64,000 bases of DNA from Endobacterium cereale (GTDB taxonomy: Bacteria; Pseudomonadota; Alphaproteobacteria; Rhizobiales; Rhizobiaceae): positions 124,001 to 188,000 of the forward strand of contig NZ_WIXI01000050.1 of the NCBI RefSeq assembly GCF_009617585.1. The letters are read 5' to 3'. Below the pieces are notes generated by a model, which worked only from the letters and a program-made list of their open reading frames with translations, was not told the DNA's origin and searched no databases. Every line of letters starts with the position of its first letter. Within the stretch, counting starts at the first letter, position 1. Both the position numbers and the translations under genes were made by a program. Positions 16,292 to 26,566 of the stretch are shown piece by piece.

Positions 16292-17668
16292 TTAAAGGCT
16301 GCGCATCGACAGTATCAGCGTCGGCCAAAGCTCGGAAACGGTAGGGTGGATCGGCACTGCCCAACGCAACGTGTCGTAAGGCATGCCGGCATTCATCATG
16401 TCGAGCACGCCATGGATCGCCTCATCGCCGCCAGTGCCGAGAATGGAGGCCCCGAGGATTTGTCGCGTGTCGGCATCGGCGATGATCTTCATGAAACCGT
16501 GCGTCTCGCCTTTTTCGATGGCGCGGCCGACGCGGCTCATTGGTCTTGTGCCGACGAGAATGTTTTTGCCGCTTTCCCGCGCCTGCTTTTCCGTCAGGCC
16601 GACACGGCCAAGTGGCGGATCGATGTAAAGTGCGTAACCGGGGATGCGGTCGGAAACCTTGCGGTTCTGGCCATCCAGCAGATTGGCGGCGACGATCTCG
16701 AAATCATTATAGGCCGTGTGGGTGAAGGCGCCGCGCCCATTGCAATCCCCCAAGGCCCAGATGCCTTCGGCACTGGTGGAGAGATCGTCGTCGACCTTGA
16801 TGTAACCGCGTTCATCGACCTCGACACCGGCCTTGTCGAGGCCGAGATCATCGGTATTGGGACGGCGGCCAACGGCAAGCAGCACATCCGAGCCGATTAC
16901 CTCTGGTTCGCCCTCGGTGCAGTTCACGCCGACGGCGACACCGCTTTCATGGCGACGAAAACGAATGCATTCGGCACCGGTGCGCACGGTAATGCCCTCC
17001 GCCTCGAGGATCTTGCGAATAGTATCGGAGACATCCTCGTCCTCGCGGGAAACGAGGCGCGGGCCTTTTTCGACCACTGTCACCTTGGCGCCGAAACGGC
17101 GATAGATCTGCGCGAATTCCAGACCGATATAACTGCCGCCCACCACTACCAGATGTTTTGGCACATGCTCCAGCATTACGATGGAAGTGTTGGTGAGATA
17201 AGGCACTTCATCGATGCCGGGAAAATCCGGAATCGCAGCGCGGCCGCCGACATTGAGGAAGATTTTTGGCGCGGTGATCACTTCGCCGCCGATGCGCACC
17301 GTGTTTTTGCTTTCCAACCGGGCATGGCCTTCGATGAAGGTGCAGCGCTCCATGCCGCGCAGCCAGGTTTCGTTGTTGTTGCGGGCATTCAGCGTCACCT
17401 GATGCGAGCGCAGCTTTACCCGTTTCATGTCGATGCCGATTTCACCGCCGATCGTCACGCCGTAATCCGCGCCCCGGCGAGCCAGATGTGCGGCGTAAGC
17501 GCTCGCCACCAGCGCCTTGGTGGGCATGCAGCCCGTATTGACGCAGGTGCCGCCGACGAGTTTGCGCTCGATGATGGCGACCGTTTGCCCGGCCTCCGTG
17601 AGGCGACCGGCCAGTGAAGGTCCGGCCTGACCGGTACCGATGATGATGGCGTCGAATTTTTGGCTCAT
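16292..17668 (-). CDS. FAD-dependent pyridine nucleotide-disulfide oxidoreductase (mercuric/dihydrolipoyl reductase-like)
   Basis: 458 residues of class I. N-terminal FAD site DAIIIGTGQAGPSLAGRL, redox-active disulfide in GGTCVNTGCMPTKALVAS (about residues 40-57), NAD(P) site VVVGGSYIGLEFAQIYRRFG and C-terminal catalytic HPTVSE. It lacks the N-terminal metal-binding domain and C-terminal Cys pair of true mercuric reductase. The substrate is unknown; similar proteins are annotated as FAD-containing oxidoreductases. The frame is open far upstream, but MSQKFD at 17668 overlaps the DUF4126 stop (ATGA), a convincing start. Confidence 0.9.
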   Translation of the reverse strand: MSQKFDAIIIGTGQAGPSLAGRLTEAGQTVAIIERKLVGGTCVNTGCMPTKALVASAYAAHLARRGADYGVTIGGEIGIDMKRVKLRSHQVTLNARNNNETWLRGMERCTFIEGHARLESKNTVRIGGEVITAPKIFLNVGGRAAIPDFPGIDEVPYLTNTSIVMLEHVPKHLVVVGGSYIGLEFAQIYRRFGAKVTVVEKGPRLVSREDEDVSDTIRKILEAEGITVRTGAECIRFRRHESGVAVGVNCTEGEPEVIGSDVLLAVGRRPNTDDLGLDKAGVEVDERGYIKVDDDLSTSAEGIWALGDCNGRGAFTHTAYNDFEIVAANLLDGQNRKVSDRIPGYALYIDPPLGRVGLTEKQARESGKNILVGTRPMSRVGRAIEKGETHGFMKIIADADTRQILGASILGTGGDEAIHGVLDMMNAGMPYDTLRWAVPIHPTVSELWPTLILSMRSL

Positions 17669-18144
17669 GTGGCAACCAGTGTCGCGGGGATCGATGAAAT
17701 GATCAGATAGGCCGCGATAATCGCAATGCCATCCTCGATAAGCGCCGCCGGAAGGTCTTTTTTGAAGGCGGTGGCGAGTTTTGTGCGCGCGGCTGCACCA
17801 CCGTAAGTACCGATGACGGCTCCGATGATGCCCGCAACCAGGCCGCCGATCCAGACACCACTGCCGGCGCCGATGGCTGCCCCGGTAAGCGCTCCCATGA
17901 TCAGGCGTGCGCCAAATTGCTGAGGCACTTTGCGGCTTGGTGTTGAGGGCAGTTGGTCGGTGACCAGTTCGATGATGGCAAGCACGGAGAAGATGGCGAC
18001 GGCCCAGAACGACCCCATGAAGGACAGCCATGTGCCGGAAAGATTGAGCCAGCCGAGCCAGGCGGCCCAGCTGATTGCGGCGGGTGCGGTCATGGCCCTG
18101 AGGCCCGCGACCACACCGATGAGAAGCGCAAGCAGATATGTCAT
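17665..18144 (-). CDS. DUF4126 family membrane protein
   Basis: 159 residues with four to five hydrophobic segments: TYLLALLIGVVAGLRAMTAPAAISW, a second around WAVAIFSVLAIIELVTDQLP, then glycine-rich segments (GALTGAAIGAGSGVWIGGLVAGIIGAVIG). The GLRAMTAPA and ELVTDQLP signatures match DUF4126. Start ATG at 18144 is preferred over an ATG at 18219 because it opens directly on the first membrane helix. It overlaps the oxidoreductase start by four bases, implying co-translation; function unknown. Confidence 0.85.
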   Translation of the reverse strand: MTYLLALLIGVVAGLRAMTAPAAISWAAWLGWLNLSGTWLSFMGSFWAVAIFSVLAIIELVTDQLPSTPSRKVPQQFGARLIMGALTGAAIGAGSGVWIGGLVAGIIGAVIGTYGGAAARTKLATAFKKDLPAALIEDGIAIIAAYLIISSIPATLVAT

Positions 18145-18284
18145 GAAACCCCACTCCCTCTCAGATGCTGCGGCCAGACAGGATTGCGAGGCGTTCGCAG
18201 CCATCACAGAGATAAGCATTGTTCATGTTCTCGCGAAAGCTGCATTTTTCAATCGTCAGATTTGCACGATCTCTTGCTGCGTGG

Positions 18285-18296
18285 TGACAATCGTCA
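18285..18296. promoter_or_regulatory. Candidate operator TGACAATCGTCA upstream of dctB
   Basis: A short inverted repeat (GTGAC-AATC-GTCAC) 14 bases before the dctB start. The identical 12-mer recurs at 21603-21614 before tctC, and a half site AATCGTCA lies at 18250. A shared regulator is inferred. Confidence 0.5.
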
Positions 18297-18309
18297 CGTC
18301 TTCATTACA

Positions 18310-20177
18310 ATGATGTTATCGCTAAGTGCGGGAGGAGGAGCCCGGGCTTTCTTGAAAAACCGTTTTTTCCTGATTGTGGTCGGGCTGGCAGCCGTGGTGC
18401 TGGCGCTGATCGTGCACGGCAGTCATGTCGCCGGGCGCAGTTACATGCACGAGGCGTCCGAGCAGGCCGGCACGACCTTGCGCCTTGCTGTTTCCGCGCT
18501 CGACGGACATCTGCGTCGCTTCGAGGCGCTTCCGGCGCTGATTGCAGATCACGACGATGTCGAAGCGTTGATCGTCGATCCCGCCAATCCGGCCTTGCGC
18601 GCTGCCACCAATCTCTACCTCAAGGACATCAACGCCCTGCTGAAATCCTCGGACATCTATGTGATGACCATGGACGGCATGACGATTGCCGCCAGCAATT
18701 TCGACAGCGATACCAGTTTCGTCGGCGAAAATTTCAGCTACCGCCCGTATTTCCAGGAGGCCGCGGTGGGTCAGCAATCACGCTTTTATGCGCTCGGCAC
18801 CACGTCCGCCAAACGCGGCTATTATTTTTCGTCACCGATCGAAATCGGCGGCACGATTTTTGGCGTCATCGTCTTCAAGGTGGATATCGACGGCATCGAG
18901 GCGTCATGGGGGGATGGTGACAGCCGTATCGTGGTGTCTGATCCGCAAGGCATCATTTTCATGACCGGCACGCCGCGCTGGCTCTACAGCAGTTTTCTGC
19001 CGCTGACGCCGGAGCGGCTGGCCAATACAAAAGCCTCGCGGCGTTATTCCGATGCGGTTTTGCGCGAACTTCCCGTTCAGGGTGCAAAGGACGGCGACCA
19101 TGCCATGCTGTCGATATCGGAAGAGGGGGCGGACAAGGAATTTCTCTTCCTGTCGCAGCCGATGCCCGAAGCGGGCTGGACGGTGGCGGTGCTGATGGAC
19201 ACAGCGTCCGTGCGGGCACAGGCGCAGATCGCCACCATCGTTGCGGTTCTGCTGGTCTGTCTCGCTTTTCTGGGCGGCGCTATTCTGGTGCAGCGGCGCA
19301 TGCGGCTGGCGGAACGCATCAAGTTGCAGGCTGAGGCGCAGGAAAATCTGGAACGCCGGGTGGAAGAGCGCACCGCCGATCTCGCCCGCGTCAATGGGCA
19401 GATCAAGCAGGAGATTGCCGAACGTCGGCTGACCGAACGGCGTTTGCGGCGCACGCAGGCGGATCTCATCCAGGCCGGAAAACTGGCGGGGCTCGGGCAG
19501 ATGTCGGCGGCGCTGAGCCACGAATTCAACCAGCCGCTGGCGGCGACCAAAACCTACGCGGACAGTGCGGCACTGCTGATCGAGCGGGGCCGTCCGGGCG
19601 AGGCGAGCGACAATCTTCGGCGCATTTCGGCGTTGATCGACCGCATGGCCTCGATCAGCCGCCACCTGCGCAATTTTGCACGAAAGCCGGAGGAAAAGCT
19701 GTCGGTCGTGTCCTTCGATGACGTGATGCGCGACACGCTGGAAATCGTCGATGCGCGGCTGCGCGCCGCCGATGCGGCATTGCGGGTCGAGATGGATACT
19801 CCGCCGCCCGTGGTTTTGGCCGGCGCGGTGCGGCTTCAACAGGTGCTCGTCAACATCATCACCAATGCCGCCGATGCCATCGAGGGGCTGGAGGATCGGC
19901 GGATCATCGTGTCCGCCGGCCGCAGCGATGACGGGCGTGTGGTGATCACCGTGCGGGATCATGGCCCGGGCGTGCCCGCCGCCATCCGCGAGCGCATTTT
20001 TGATCCGTTCTACACCACAAAGGGTGTCGGTAAGGGATTGGGGCTTGGCCTGTCGATCTCCTACAATATCGTCAAGGATTTTGGCGGCAGCCTCAGTGTG
20101 ACAGATCATCCGGAGGGTGGCGCGGTGTTTGCCATCGAGTTGACGTCTGCCGATGCCGCCATCGGGAGGGCCGCCGA

Positions 20178-20181
<4 letters not shown>
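18310..20181 (+). CDS. dctB: DctB-type C4-dicarboxylate/carboxylate sensor histidine kinase
   Basis: About 623 residues. Membrane segment 1 (FFLIVVGLAAVVLALIV), a long periplasmic dCache-type sensor with the DctB-like SYRPYFQEAAVGQQSRFYALGTTSAKRGYYFSSPI stretch, and membrane segment 2 (ATIVAVLLVCLAFLGGAIL). A coiled-coil linker follows, then the H-box SHEFNQPLAATKTYADSA (His404), and the N and G boxes NIITNAADA, DHGPGVP, GKGLGLGLS. Start uncertain: ATG 18310, ATG 18313, or TTG 18352 after a GGAGGAGGAG site. It overlaps dctD. Next to tctCBA, it probably senses a carboxylate for that importer. Confidence 0.9.
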
Positions 20182-21551
<1,370 letters not shown>

Positions 21552-21582
21552 CGCACTGCATTCCGTATGAATTGCCGCCTAA

Positions 21583-21632
21583 TGGGTGGAAACATACCCA
21601 CCTGACAATCGTCATGGGTGGAAATCCACCCA
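21583..21632 (+). promoter_or_regulatory. Tandem TGGGTGGAAA sites, candidate activator-binding sites for tctC
   Basis: TGGGTGGAAA starts at 21583 and again at 21615, 32 bases apart (about three helical turns). The second is part of the perfect inverted repeat TGGGTGGAAATCCACCCA; the first has only shorter, shifted dyads. The 12-mer TGACAATCGTCA sits exactly between them (21603-21614). Position 145-195 bases before tctC suits a DctD-type enhancer. Confidence 0.5.
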
Positions 21633-21775
21633 ATCAATGCCACTCGACACCGGAAAAACTGGCAAGTGCAGACCGGCTGATTGCGCGTTACGTCGAAGCT
21701 GCGGACAGATAGGTCATTCGGGCGTTGCGGGAGGAGCCGTGGCCGTCCGGTTGTGGTTTATCTGGGAGGGTAACA

Positions 21776-22759
21776 ATGAAAATCCTGAATACGATGCTAG
21801 GCGCGACGGTTTTTGCCGCAGCGGGTGTAATTTCTTCTCCCGCCTTCGCACAAGACTATCCGACGCGCTCGATCACCATGGTCGTGCCGTTCGCAGCCGG
21901 TGGCCCGACCGATACGGTCGCGCGTCTCGTCGCCGAATCAATGTCAAAAGATCTCGGCCAGCAGATCATCGTTGAAAACGTCGGTGGCGCCGGTGGCACG
22001 CTCGGTGCCGGTCGCGTCGCCAATGCCGATGCCGATGGCTACACCGTGCTGCTGCATCATATCGGCATGGCCACCAGCGCCACGCTTTATCGCAAGCTGC
22101 CGTACGACACGCTGAACGCCTTCGAATATGTCGGCCTCGTGACCGACGTGCCAATGACGGTCGTTGCCCGCAAGGATCTCGACGTCAAGGATTTCAAGGG
22201 TCTTGTGGAATATGCCAAGGCCAATAGCGACAAGGTGACGGTGGCCAATGCCGGCATCGGCGCGGCATCCCATCTCTGCGGCATGCTGTTCATGTCCGCC
22301 ATCCAGACGCCTCTCGTCACCGTACCTTACAAGGGAACCGGCCCGGCGATGACCGATCTTCTCGGCGGTCAGGTCGATATCATGTGCGATCAGACCACCA
22401 ACACCACCAAGCAGATTCAGGGCGGCACGATCAAGGCTTATGCTGTGACCTCGCCCGAACGTCTGGCGATCTTCAAGGATATTCCGACGGTTGCCGAGGA
22501 AGGCATGCCGGCCATGCAGGTGGGTATCTGGCATGGGATCTACACGCCGAAGGGTACACCGAAAGAGGCCAATGAACGCCTGTCGAAGGCGTTGCAGGTG
22601 ACGCTGAAGGATCCGACCATCGCGTCCCGTTTTGCCGAACTCGGCACGCTGCCGTCACCGGAAAAGGATGGCACGCCGGAAGCGCTGAAGGCCAAGCTCG
22701 AAAGCGAAATCGCCCGCTGGGAGCCTGTTATCAAGGCGGCTGGCCAGTACGCGGACTGA
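21776..22759 (+). CDS. tctC: Tripartite tricarboxylate transporter periplasmic binding protein (TctC)
   Basis: 327 residues. Signal peptide with AFA cleavage at about residue 23 (ISSPAFAQDYPTRS), then the Bug/TctC signature ITMVVPFAAGGPTDTVARLVAE and GGAGGTLGA. The middle contains VPYKGTGPAMTDLLGGQVDIMCD, typical of the family. It captures a carboxylate for the TctAB membrane unit. ATG at 21776 follows GGGAGGG; an earlier in-frame ATG at 21725 gives no signal peptide. A hairpin repeat of about 140 bases separates it from tctB. Confidence 0.92.
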   Translation: MKILNTMLGATVFAAAGVISSPAFAQDYPTRSITMVVPFAAGGPTDTVARLVAESMSKDLGQQIIVENVGGAGGTLGAGRVANADADGYTVLLHHIGMATSATLYRKLPYDTLNAFEYVGLVTDVPMTVVARKDLDVKDFKGLVEYAKANSDKVTVANAGIGAASHLCGMLFMSAIQTPLVTVPYKGTGPAMTDLLGGQVDIMCDQTTNTTKQIQGGTIKAYAVTSPERLAIFKDIPTVAEEGMPAMQVGIWHGIYTPKGTPKEANERLSKALQVTLKDPTIASRFAELGTLPSPEKDGTPEALKAKLESEIARWEPVIKAAGQYAD

Positions 22760-22840
22760 GTTGGGCCAGTTGTTGCCTGATCCTTCACCCCTCCAGCAAG
22801 AGCAGCGCTAAGACATTGTGATGGAGCCGCTTGCTCCCCG

Positions 22841-22979
22841 TGATCTCCCTCTGAGGGGGAGATGTCATCGAAAGGTGGCAGAGGGGGAGCAACGTTGCGG
22901 CAGAGACGTGGAAAATGGCATTTCGCCGCAACCACCACCCTCTGCCCTGCCGGGCATCTACCCCGCAAGGGGGATCGGC
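22841..22979. repeat. Intergenic palindromic repeat (RIME-like) between tctC and tctB
   Basis: Consists of hairpin CTCCCTCTGAGGGGGAG at about 22844, a purine-rich centre with AGAGGGGGAGC, and a second arm CCCTCTGCCCTGCCGGGC / CCCCGCAAGGGGG ending near 22975. The same building blocks recur at 27943-28000. This accounts for most of the 324-base gap; it may act as an mRNA-stabilising element between tctC and tctB. Confidence 0.6.
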
Positions 22980-23083
22980 CGAATGGTACCGCTGCAATCA
23001 CTGTTCGAAGGCTCTGGCCATGAGGAGAAGAAACCTCGGGCAGCAGGCGGCACCACCACCGATCCACACGCATCGGAGACACC

Positions 23084-23545
23084 ATGCATTCTCTGAAATT
23101 CGACAAAACCAATCTCATCTGCGGGCTGATCTTTGTCGGCCTAGGCATTTTCTTTGCCCTGCAATCGCTCGATCTCGAACTAGGCACGGCGTTTCGCATG
23201 GGGCCGGGTTATTTCCCGTTCATCCTCGCGCTTGCCCTGATCCTGTTCGGCGGCATCATTCTGGTACAGTCACTTCGGGTGGTGCATGAGCCGATCAGCG
23301 GCATCGCCTGGCGTGGCATGCTTTTCATTCTTGCAGCTCCCATTCTGTTCGGCATCACCGTGCGGGGCCTTGGTTTTGCTCCGTCGCTGTTCATTTGCTC
23401 GTTCGTGGCGTGCTTTGCTTCTACGCGCATGAAACCGCTTGCCGCCGTCGCCCTGTCGGTGACGGTGACGGTGTTTTCGGTACTGGTGTTCACCTACGGG
23501 CTGGGCCTGCCTTTCCGCATTTTCGGCCCCTGGCTCGGCTATTAG
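23084..23545 (+). CDS. tctB: Tripartite tricarboxylate transporter small membrane subunit (TctB)
   Basis: 153 residues, four membrane segments: NLICGLIFVGLGIFFALQSL, GYFPFILALALILFGGIIL, GMLFILAAPILFGITV and VALSVTVTVFSVLVFTYGLGLPF. The early GTAFRMGPGYFP stretch is characteristic of TctB. It partners with TctA, encoded 12 bases downstream, in the secondary transporter that is fed by TctC. Confidence 0.9.
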   Translation: MHSLKFDKTNLICGLIFVGLGIFFALQSLDLELGTAFRMGPGYFPFILALALILFGGIILVQSLRVVHEPISGIAWRGMLFILAAPILFGITVRGLGFAPSLFICSFVACFASTRMKPLAAVALSVTVTVFSVLVFTYGLGLPFRIFGPWLGY

Positions 23546-23557
23546 GATCAGCGCGAC

Positions 23558-25063
23558 ATGGAACTTTTTGACAATCTCGCGCTCGGATTTTCGACCGCAG
23601 GCTCGCTCGCCAACCTGTTTTTCTGCCTGATCGGCGTGCTGCTCGGCACCCTGATCGGCGTGTTGCCGGGCATCGGCGCCACCGCCACCATCGCCATGTT
23701 GTTGCCGATCACCTTCCAGCTGGAGCCTGTCTCCTCGCTGATCATGCTGGCCGGCATCTATTATGGGGCGCAGTATGGCGGCTCGACCACCGCCATCCTC
23801 ATCAATATGCCGGGCGAATCCTCGTCGGCCGTCACTGCCATCGACGGTTACCAGATGGCCCGCAAGGGCAAGGCCGGTTCCGCATTGGCAATCGCCGCCA
23901 TCGGCTCGTTTTTTGCCGGCACGGTGTCGACCTTCCTCGTCGCCATCTTTGCGCCGCCTCTCACCGAAGTGGCGCTGAAATTCGGCGCCGCCGAATATTT
24001 TTCGCTGATGGTGGTCGGCCTCGTCTCCTCCATCGCGCTGGCGCATGGCTCCATCATCAAAGCGCTGGCCATGGTCTCGCTCGGGCTGCTGCTCGGCCTT
24101 GTCGGCACTGACATCTATTCCGGCGCACCGCGCTTCACGCTCGGCATTCGTGAATATTCCGACGGCCTAAACTTTGTCGCCGTCGCCGTCGGTATTTTTG
24201 GTATCGCGGAAATCCTGCGTAACCTCGAAAACGAAAGCACCCGTTCGGTGCTGATGTCCAAGGTCAGCGGGTTGATGCCAAGCCGAGAGGATTTTCGAGC
24301 GATGATCGCGCCGGTGCTGCGCGGCACGGCGGTCGGTTCCATTCTCGGCATCCTGCCGGGCGGCGGTGCCGTGCTGGCGGCATTCGCCTCCTACACGATC
24401 GAAAAGAAGGTTTCTAAACATCCAGAAGAATTCGGCCATGGCGCGATTGCCGGTGTAGCTGGACCTGAAAGCGCCAACAATGCCGGCGCCCAGACCTCGT
24501 TCATCCCGCTTTTGACGCTCGGCATTCCGGCCAACCCAGTGATGGCGCTGATGATCGGCGCGATGATCATCCAGGGCATCGTGCCTGGCCCGAATGTGGC
24601 GGCCGAACAGCCCGCTTTGTTCTGGGGCATCATCGCCTCGATGTGGATCGGCAACCTGATGCTGGTCATCCTCAACCTGCCGCTGATCGGGCTGTGGGTG
24701 AAGCTCTTGACCATCCCCTATTACGTGCTGTTCCCGATCATCATGGCCTTCTGCTCTATCGGGGTTTATAGCGTCAATTCAAACGTCTACGACCTCTACG
24801 CCGTCGCCTTCTTCGGCTTCATAGGTTACGTGCTGGTGAAATTGCGCTGCGAGCCGGCGCCGCTGCTTCTGGGCTTTGTGCTCGGGCCTCTGCTGGAAGA
24901 GAACCTGCGGCGGGCGATGATCCTGTCACGCGGGGATGCAACGACTTTTGTCACGCGGCCGATCAGTGCCGGTCTGCTGCTCATCGCAGCGCTGGTTCTG
25001 GTGGTTGTCTTCCTGCCCAGCGTCAAGGCCAAGCGCGAAACGGTGTTCCAAGAAGAGGAGTGA
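23558..25063 (+). CDS. tctA: Tripartite tricarboxylate transporter large membrane subunit (TctA)
   Basis: 501 residues with about eleven membrane segments. Conserved family stretches are clear: GVLPGIGATATIAMLLPITF near residue 40, YYGAQYGGSTTAILINMPGE, then GILPGGGAVLAAFASYTIEKK and GVAGPESANNAGAQTSFIPLLTLGIP. These form the conserved GLPG/NNA regions of TctA. Last gene of tctCBA; a repeat follows. Substrate (citrate, tartrate, glutarate or other) cannot be read from sequence. Confidence 0.94.
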   Translation: MELFDNLALGFSTAGSLANLFFCLIGVLLGTLIGVLPGIGATATIAMLLPITFQLEPVSSLIMLAGIYYGAQYGGSTTAILINMPGESSSAVTAIDGYQMARKGKAGSALAIAAIGSFFAGTVSTFLVAIFAPPLTEVALKFGAAEYFSLMVVGLVSSIALAHGSIIKALAMVSLGLLLGLVGTDIYSGAPRFTLGIREYSDGLNFVAVAVGIFGIAEILRNLENESTRSVLMSKVSGLMPSREDFRAMIAPVLRGTAVGSILGILPGGGAVLAAFASYTIEKKVSKHPEEFGHGAIAGVAGPESANNAGAQTSFIPLLTLGIPANPVMALMIGAMIIQGIVPGPNVAAEQPALFWGIIASMWIGNLMLVILNLPLIGLWVKLLTIPYYVLFPIIMAFCSIGVYSVNSNVYDLYAVAFFGFIGYVLVKLRCEPAPLLLGFVLGPLLEENLRRAMILSRGDATTFVTRPISAGLLLIAALVLVVVFLPSVKAKRETVFQEEE

Positions 25064-25094
25064 AACTTCGGCGTAGGCACGAACCTCCACCATC

Positions 25095-25255
25095 GTCATC
25101 CTCGCCCTTGTGGCGGGGATCCAGCCGCGCCGCGTCTGCGGCGCTGTAGACTCAACGACATCAATCTCGAACAAAGTGTTTTCTCACCGCGCGGACGCGC
25201 GGTGGCTGGTCCCGGCTCAACCCTCGGGTAAAACCCGAGGGCGGGAAGACGACGG
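25095..25255. repeat. Intergenic hairpin repeat between convergent tctA and the LacI gene
   Basis: Successive short inverted repeats: CGCGCCGCG...CGGCGC near 25128, CGCGCGGACGCGCG near 25191, and CCCTCGGGTAAAACCCGAGGG at about 25221-25241. No open frame of note. Related in style to 34190-34300 (CCTCGGGTTTGACCCGAG); probably also a bidirectional terminator. Confidence 0.55.
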
Positions 25256-25263
25256 AGAGGTCG

Positions 25264-26322
25264 TTATTCGTCCGCCAGCCTCTGCAGATGCTGCAATTCG
25301 CCAACCGGTAGAGGCCCCGCAATCCGCCGCAAAAGCATCTCGCCCATCAAAAATCCTGCCTCGGTCAGATCCTCGTAAATCGTCTCCACCCTCGGGCGGA
25401 TCTGGTCGAACAGGCCGGAGGTCTGCTTGGCGACAAAATCCACTTCTCTACCGGGCAGAAGACCGTGATCGTGGCAGGCTGCCATGATCGCCATGGCCAC
25501 CACTTCACCGCCGCAGACGAAACCGTCCGGTGGTGACGGTTGGCTCAGGCGTTTGTCGAAATAGTGCCGGATATCGTCGGACTTGCTGTCCAGCGTGATG
25601 CCGGTGGCGATCTCGTAACCGATGCCTTCCTCGCGCACCGCTGCCATGAAGCCGTGGCGCATGTGATGGGCGAAGGTGAATGTTTCCGGTGGCAACACGA
25701 TTGTCAGCTTGGCGCAGCCCGATGCGATCAGCTTTTTGGCTGCCCGATAGGCGAAATCGTAATTGTCGTAATCGACGAAGGGATGCGGTGTCGCAAGCTC
25801 GGTGCGGCCATGACAGATGAACGGAAAATCGTTCTGCATCAGCAGTTTGACCCGCTCGTCCATCGGCTCGGTGCGGGTAAAGATGATGCCGTCGGCGAGA
25901 CGGTTGCGGATGATGTGGCTGACCGGTTCGATCTGCGGGCTGTCGGAAAAATGCGGTGAGATGACAAGGTGATAAGGCGTGCCGCGTAGCGCCGAGGTGA
26001 CGCCCTTGATCATCGAGGTGGCGTAACCGAGAATTTCCTCGTGCGGATCAAGGATCAGGCTGATGACATTGGTGCGGCCTGTGCGCAGGCGCTGGGCGGC
26101 ACGGTCGGGCAGGTAACCGATTTCGGCTGCCACCTGCGCCACCCGCTGGCGCGTTTCGAGCGCGATCTGCGGCGCGTCGGCCAGCGCCCGCGATACGGTC
26201 GTCACGGCAAGTCCGGTCAGGTCGGCAATTGTTCGCAATGTGGGTTTGGCGGCATCGCTGCCGCGCCCAGCACCTTTCGTGCGCCGTGCGGGACGGCGCT
26301 CCTCCAGATCGTCCAGCGGCAT
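25264..26322 (-). CDS. LacI family transcriptional regulator of the adjacent sugar importer
   Basis: 352 residues. N-terminal helix-turn-helix TLRTIADLTGLAVTTVSRALADAPQIALETRQRV, hinge LPDRAAQRLRTGRTNVISL, then a periplasmic-binding-protein-like sensor domain (PVSHIIRNRLADGIIFTRTEP; GFVCGGEVVAMAIM). A 28-residue upstream extension of the frame is rejected because ATG 26322 has GGAGGAGG seven bases before it. It is divergent from the sugar importer and probably represses it until a sugar ligand is bound. Confidence 0.9.
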   Translation of the reverse strand: MPLDDLEERRPARRTKGAGRGSDAAKPTLRTIADLTGLAVTTVSRALADAPQIALETRQRVAQVAAEIGYLPDRAAQRLRTGRTNVISLILDPHEEILGYATSMIKGVTSALRGTPYHLVISPHFSDSPQIEPVSHIIRNRLADGIIFTRTEPMDERVKLLMQNDFPFICHGRTELATPHPFVDYDNYDFAYRAAKKLIASGCAKLTIVLPPETFTFAHHMRHGFMAAVREEGIGYEIATGITLDSKSDDIRHYFDKRLSQPSPPDGFVCGGEVVAMAIMAACHDHGLLPGREVDFVAKQTSGLFDQIRPRVETIYEDLTEAGFLMGEMLLRRIAGPLPVGELQHLQRLADE

Positions 26323-26373
26323 GTGCGGTCCTCCTCCACGACGCGCGACCGGCTGGAGGCCGCACGACATTCT

Positions 26374-26387
26374 TGAAAACGTTGCAA
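26374..26387. promoter_or_regulatory. Candidate LacI-type operator
   Basis: TGAAAACGTTGCAA has the central CG dyad of LacI-family sites (TGNNANCGNTNNCA) with one mismatch. It lies 50 bases upstream of the LacI gene and 180 bases before the importer start. Confidence 0.45.
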
Positions 26388-26492
26388 AAGCCAACTGATA
26401 TTTCAAGTTCTGTTTTGGCTGATCCGTGTATTTCGATGAAATTCAGGCGTTTAGGCAGATTTCGCCGTTTTTGATAAACTGCAATTGCCGGG

Positions 26493-26522
26493 TTGACACC
26501 CACCGTAGTTGTATCGTTATAA
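26493..26522 (+). promoter_or_regulatory. Probable housekeeping promoter for the sugar importer
   Basis: TTGACA at 26493-26498 with an AT-rich GTTATAAAT about 17 bases downstream (26516-26524). Translation starts at 26567 after GGGAGAG. Confidence 0.5.
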
Positions 26523-26566
26523 ATTTGCATATCCGGAGAGGAGCCCGGATTTGAGGGAGAGACATC

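Noticed and set aside
21740..21754. Sigma-54 promoter before tctC (TGGCCG-N5-TTGT)
   Set aside because: The essential GC at -12 is GT, and the start would fall in the ribosome site; kept only as a weak possibility.
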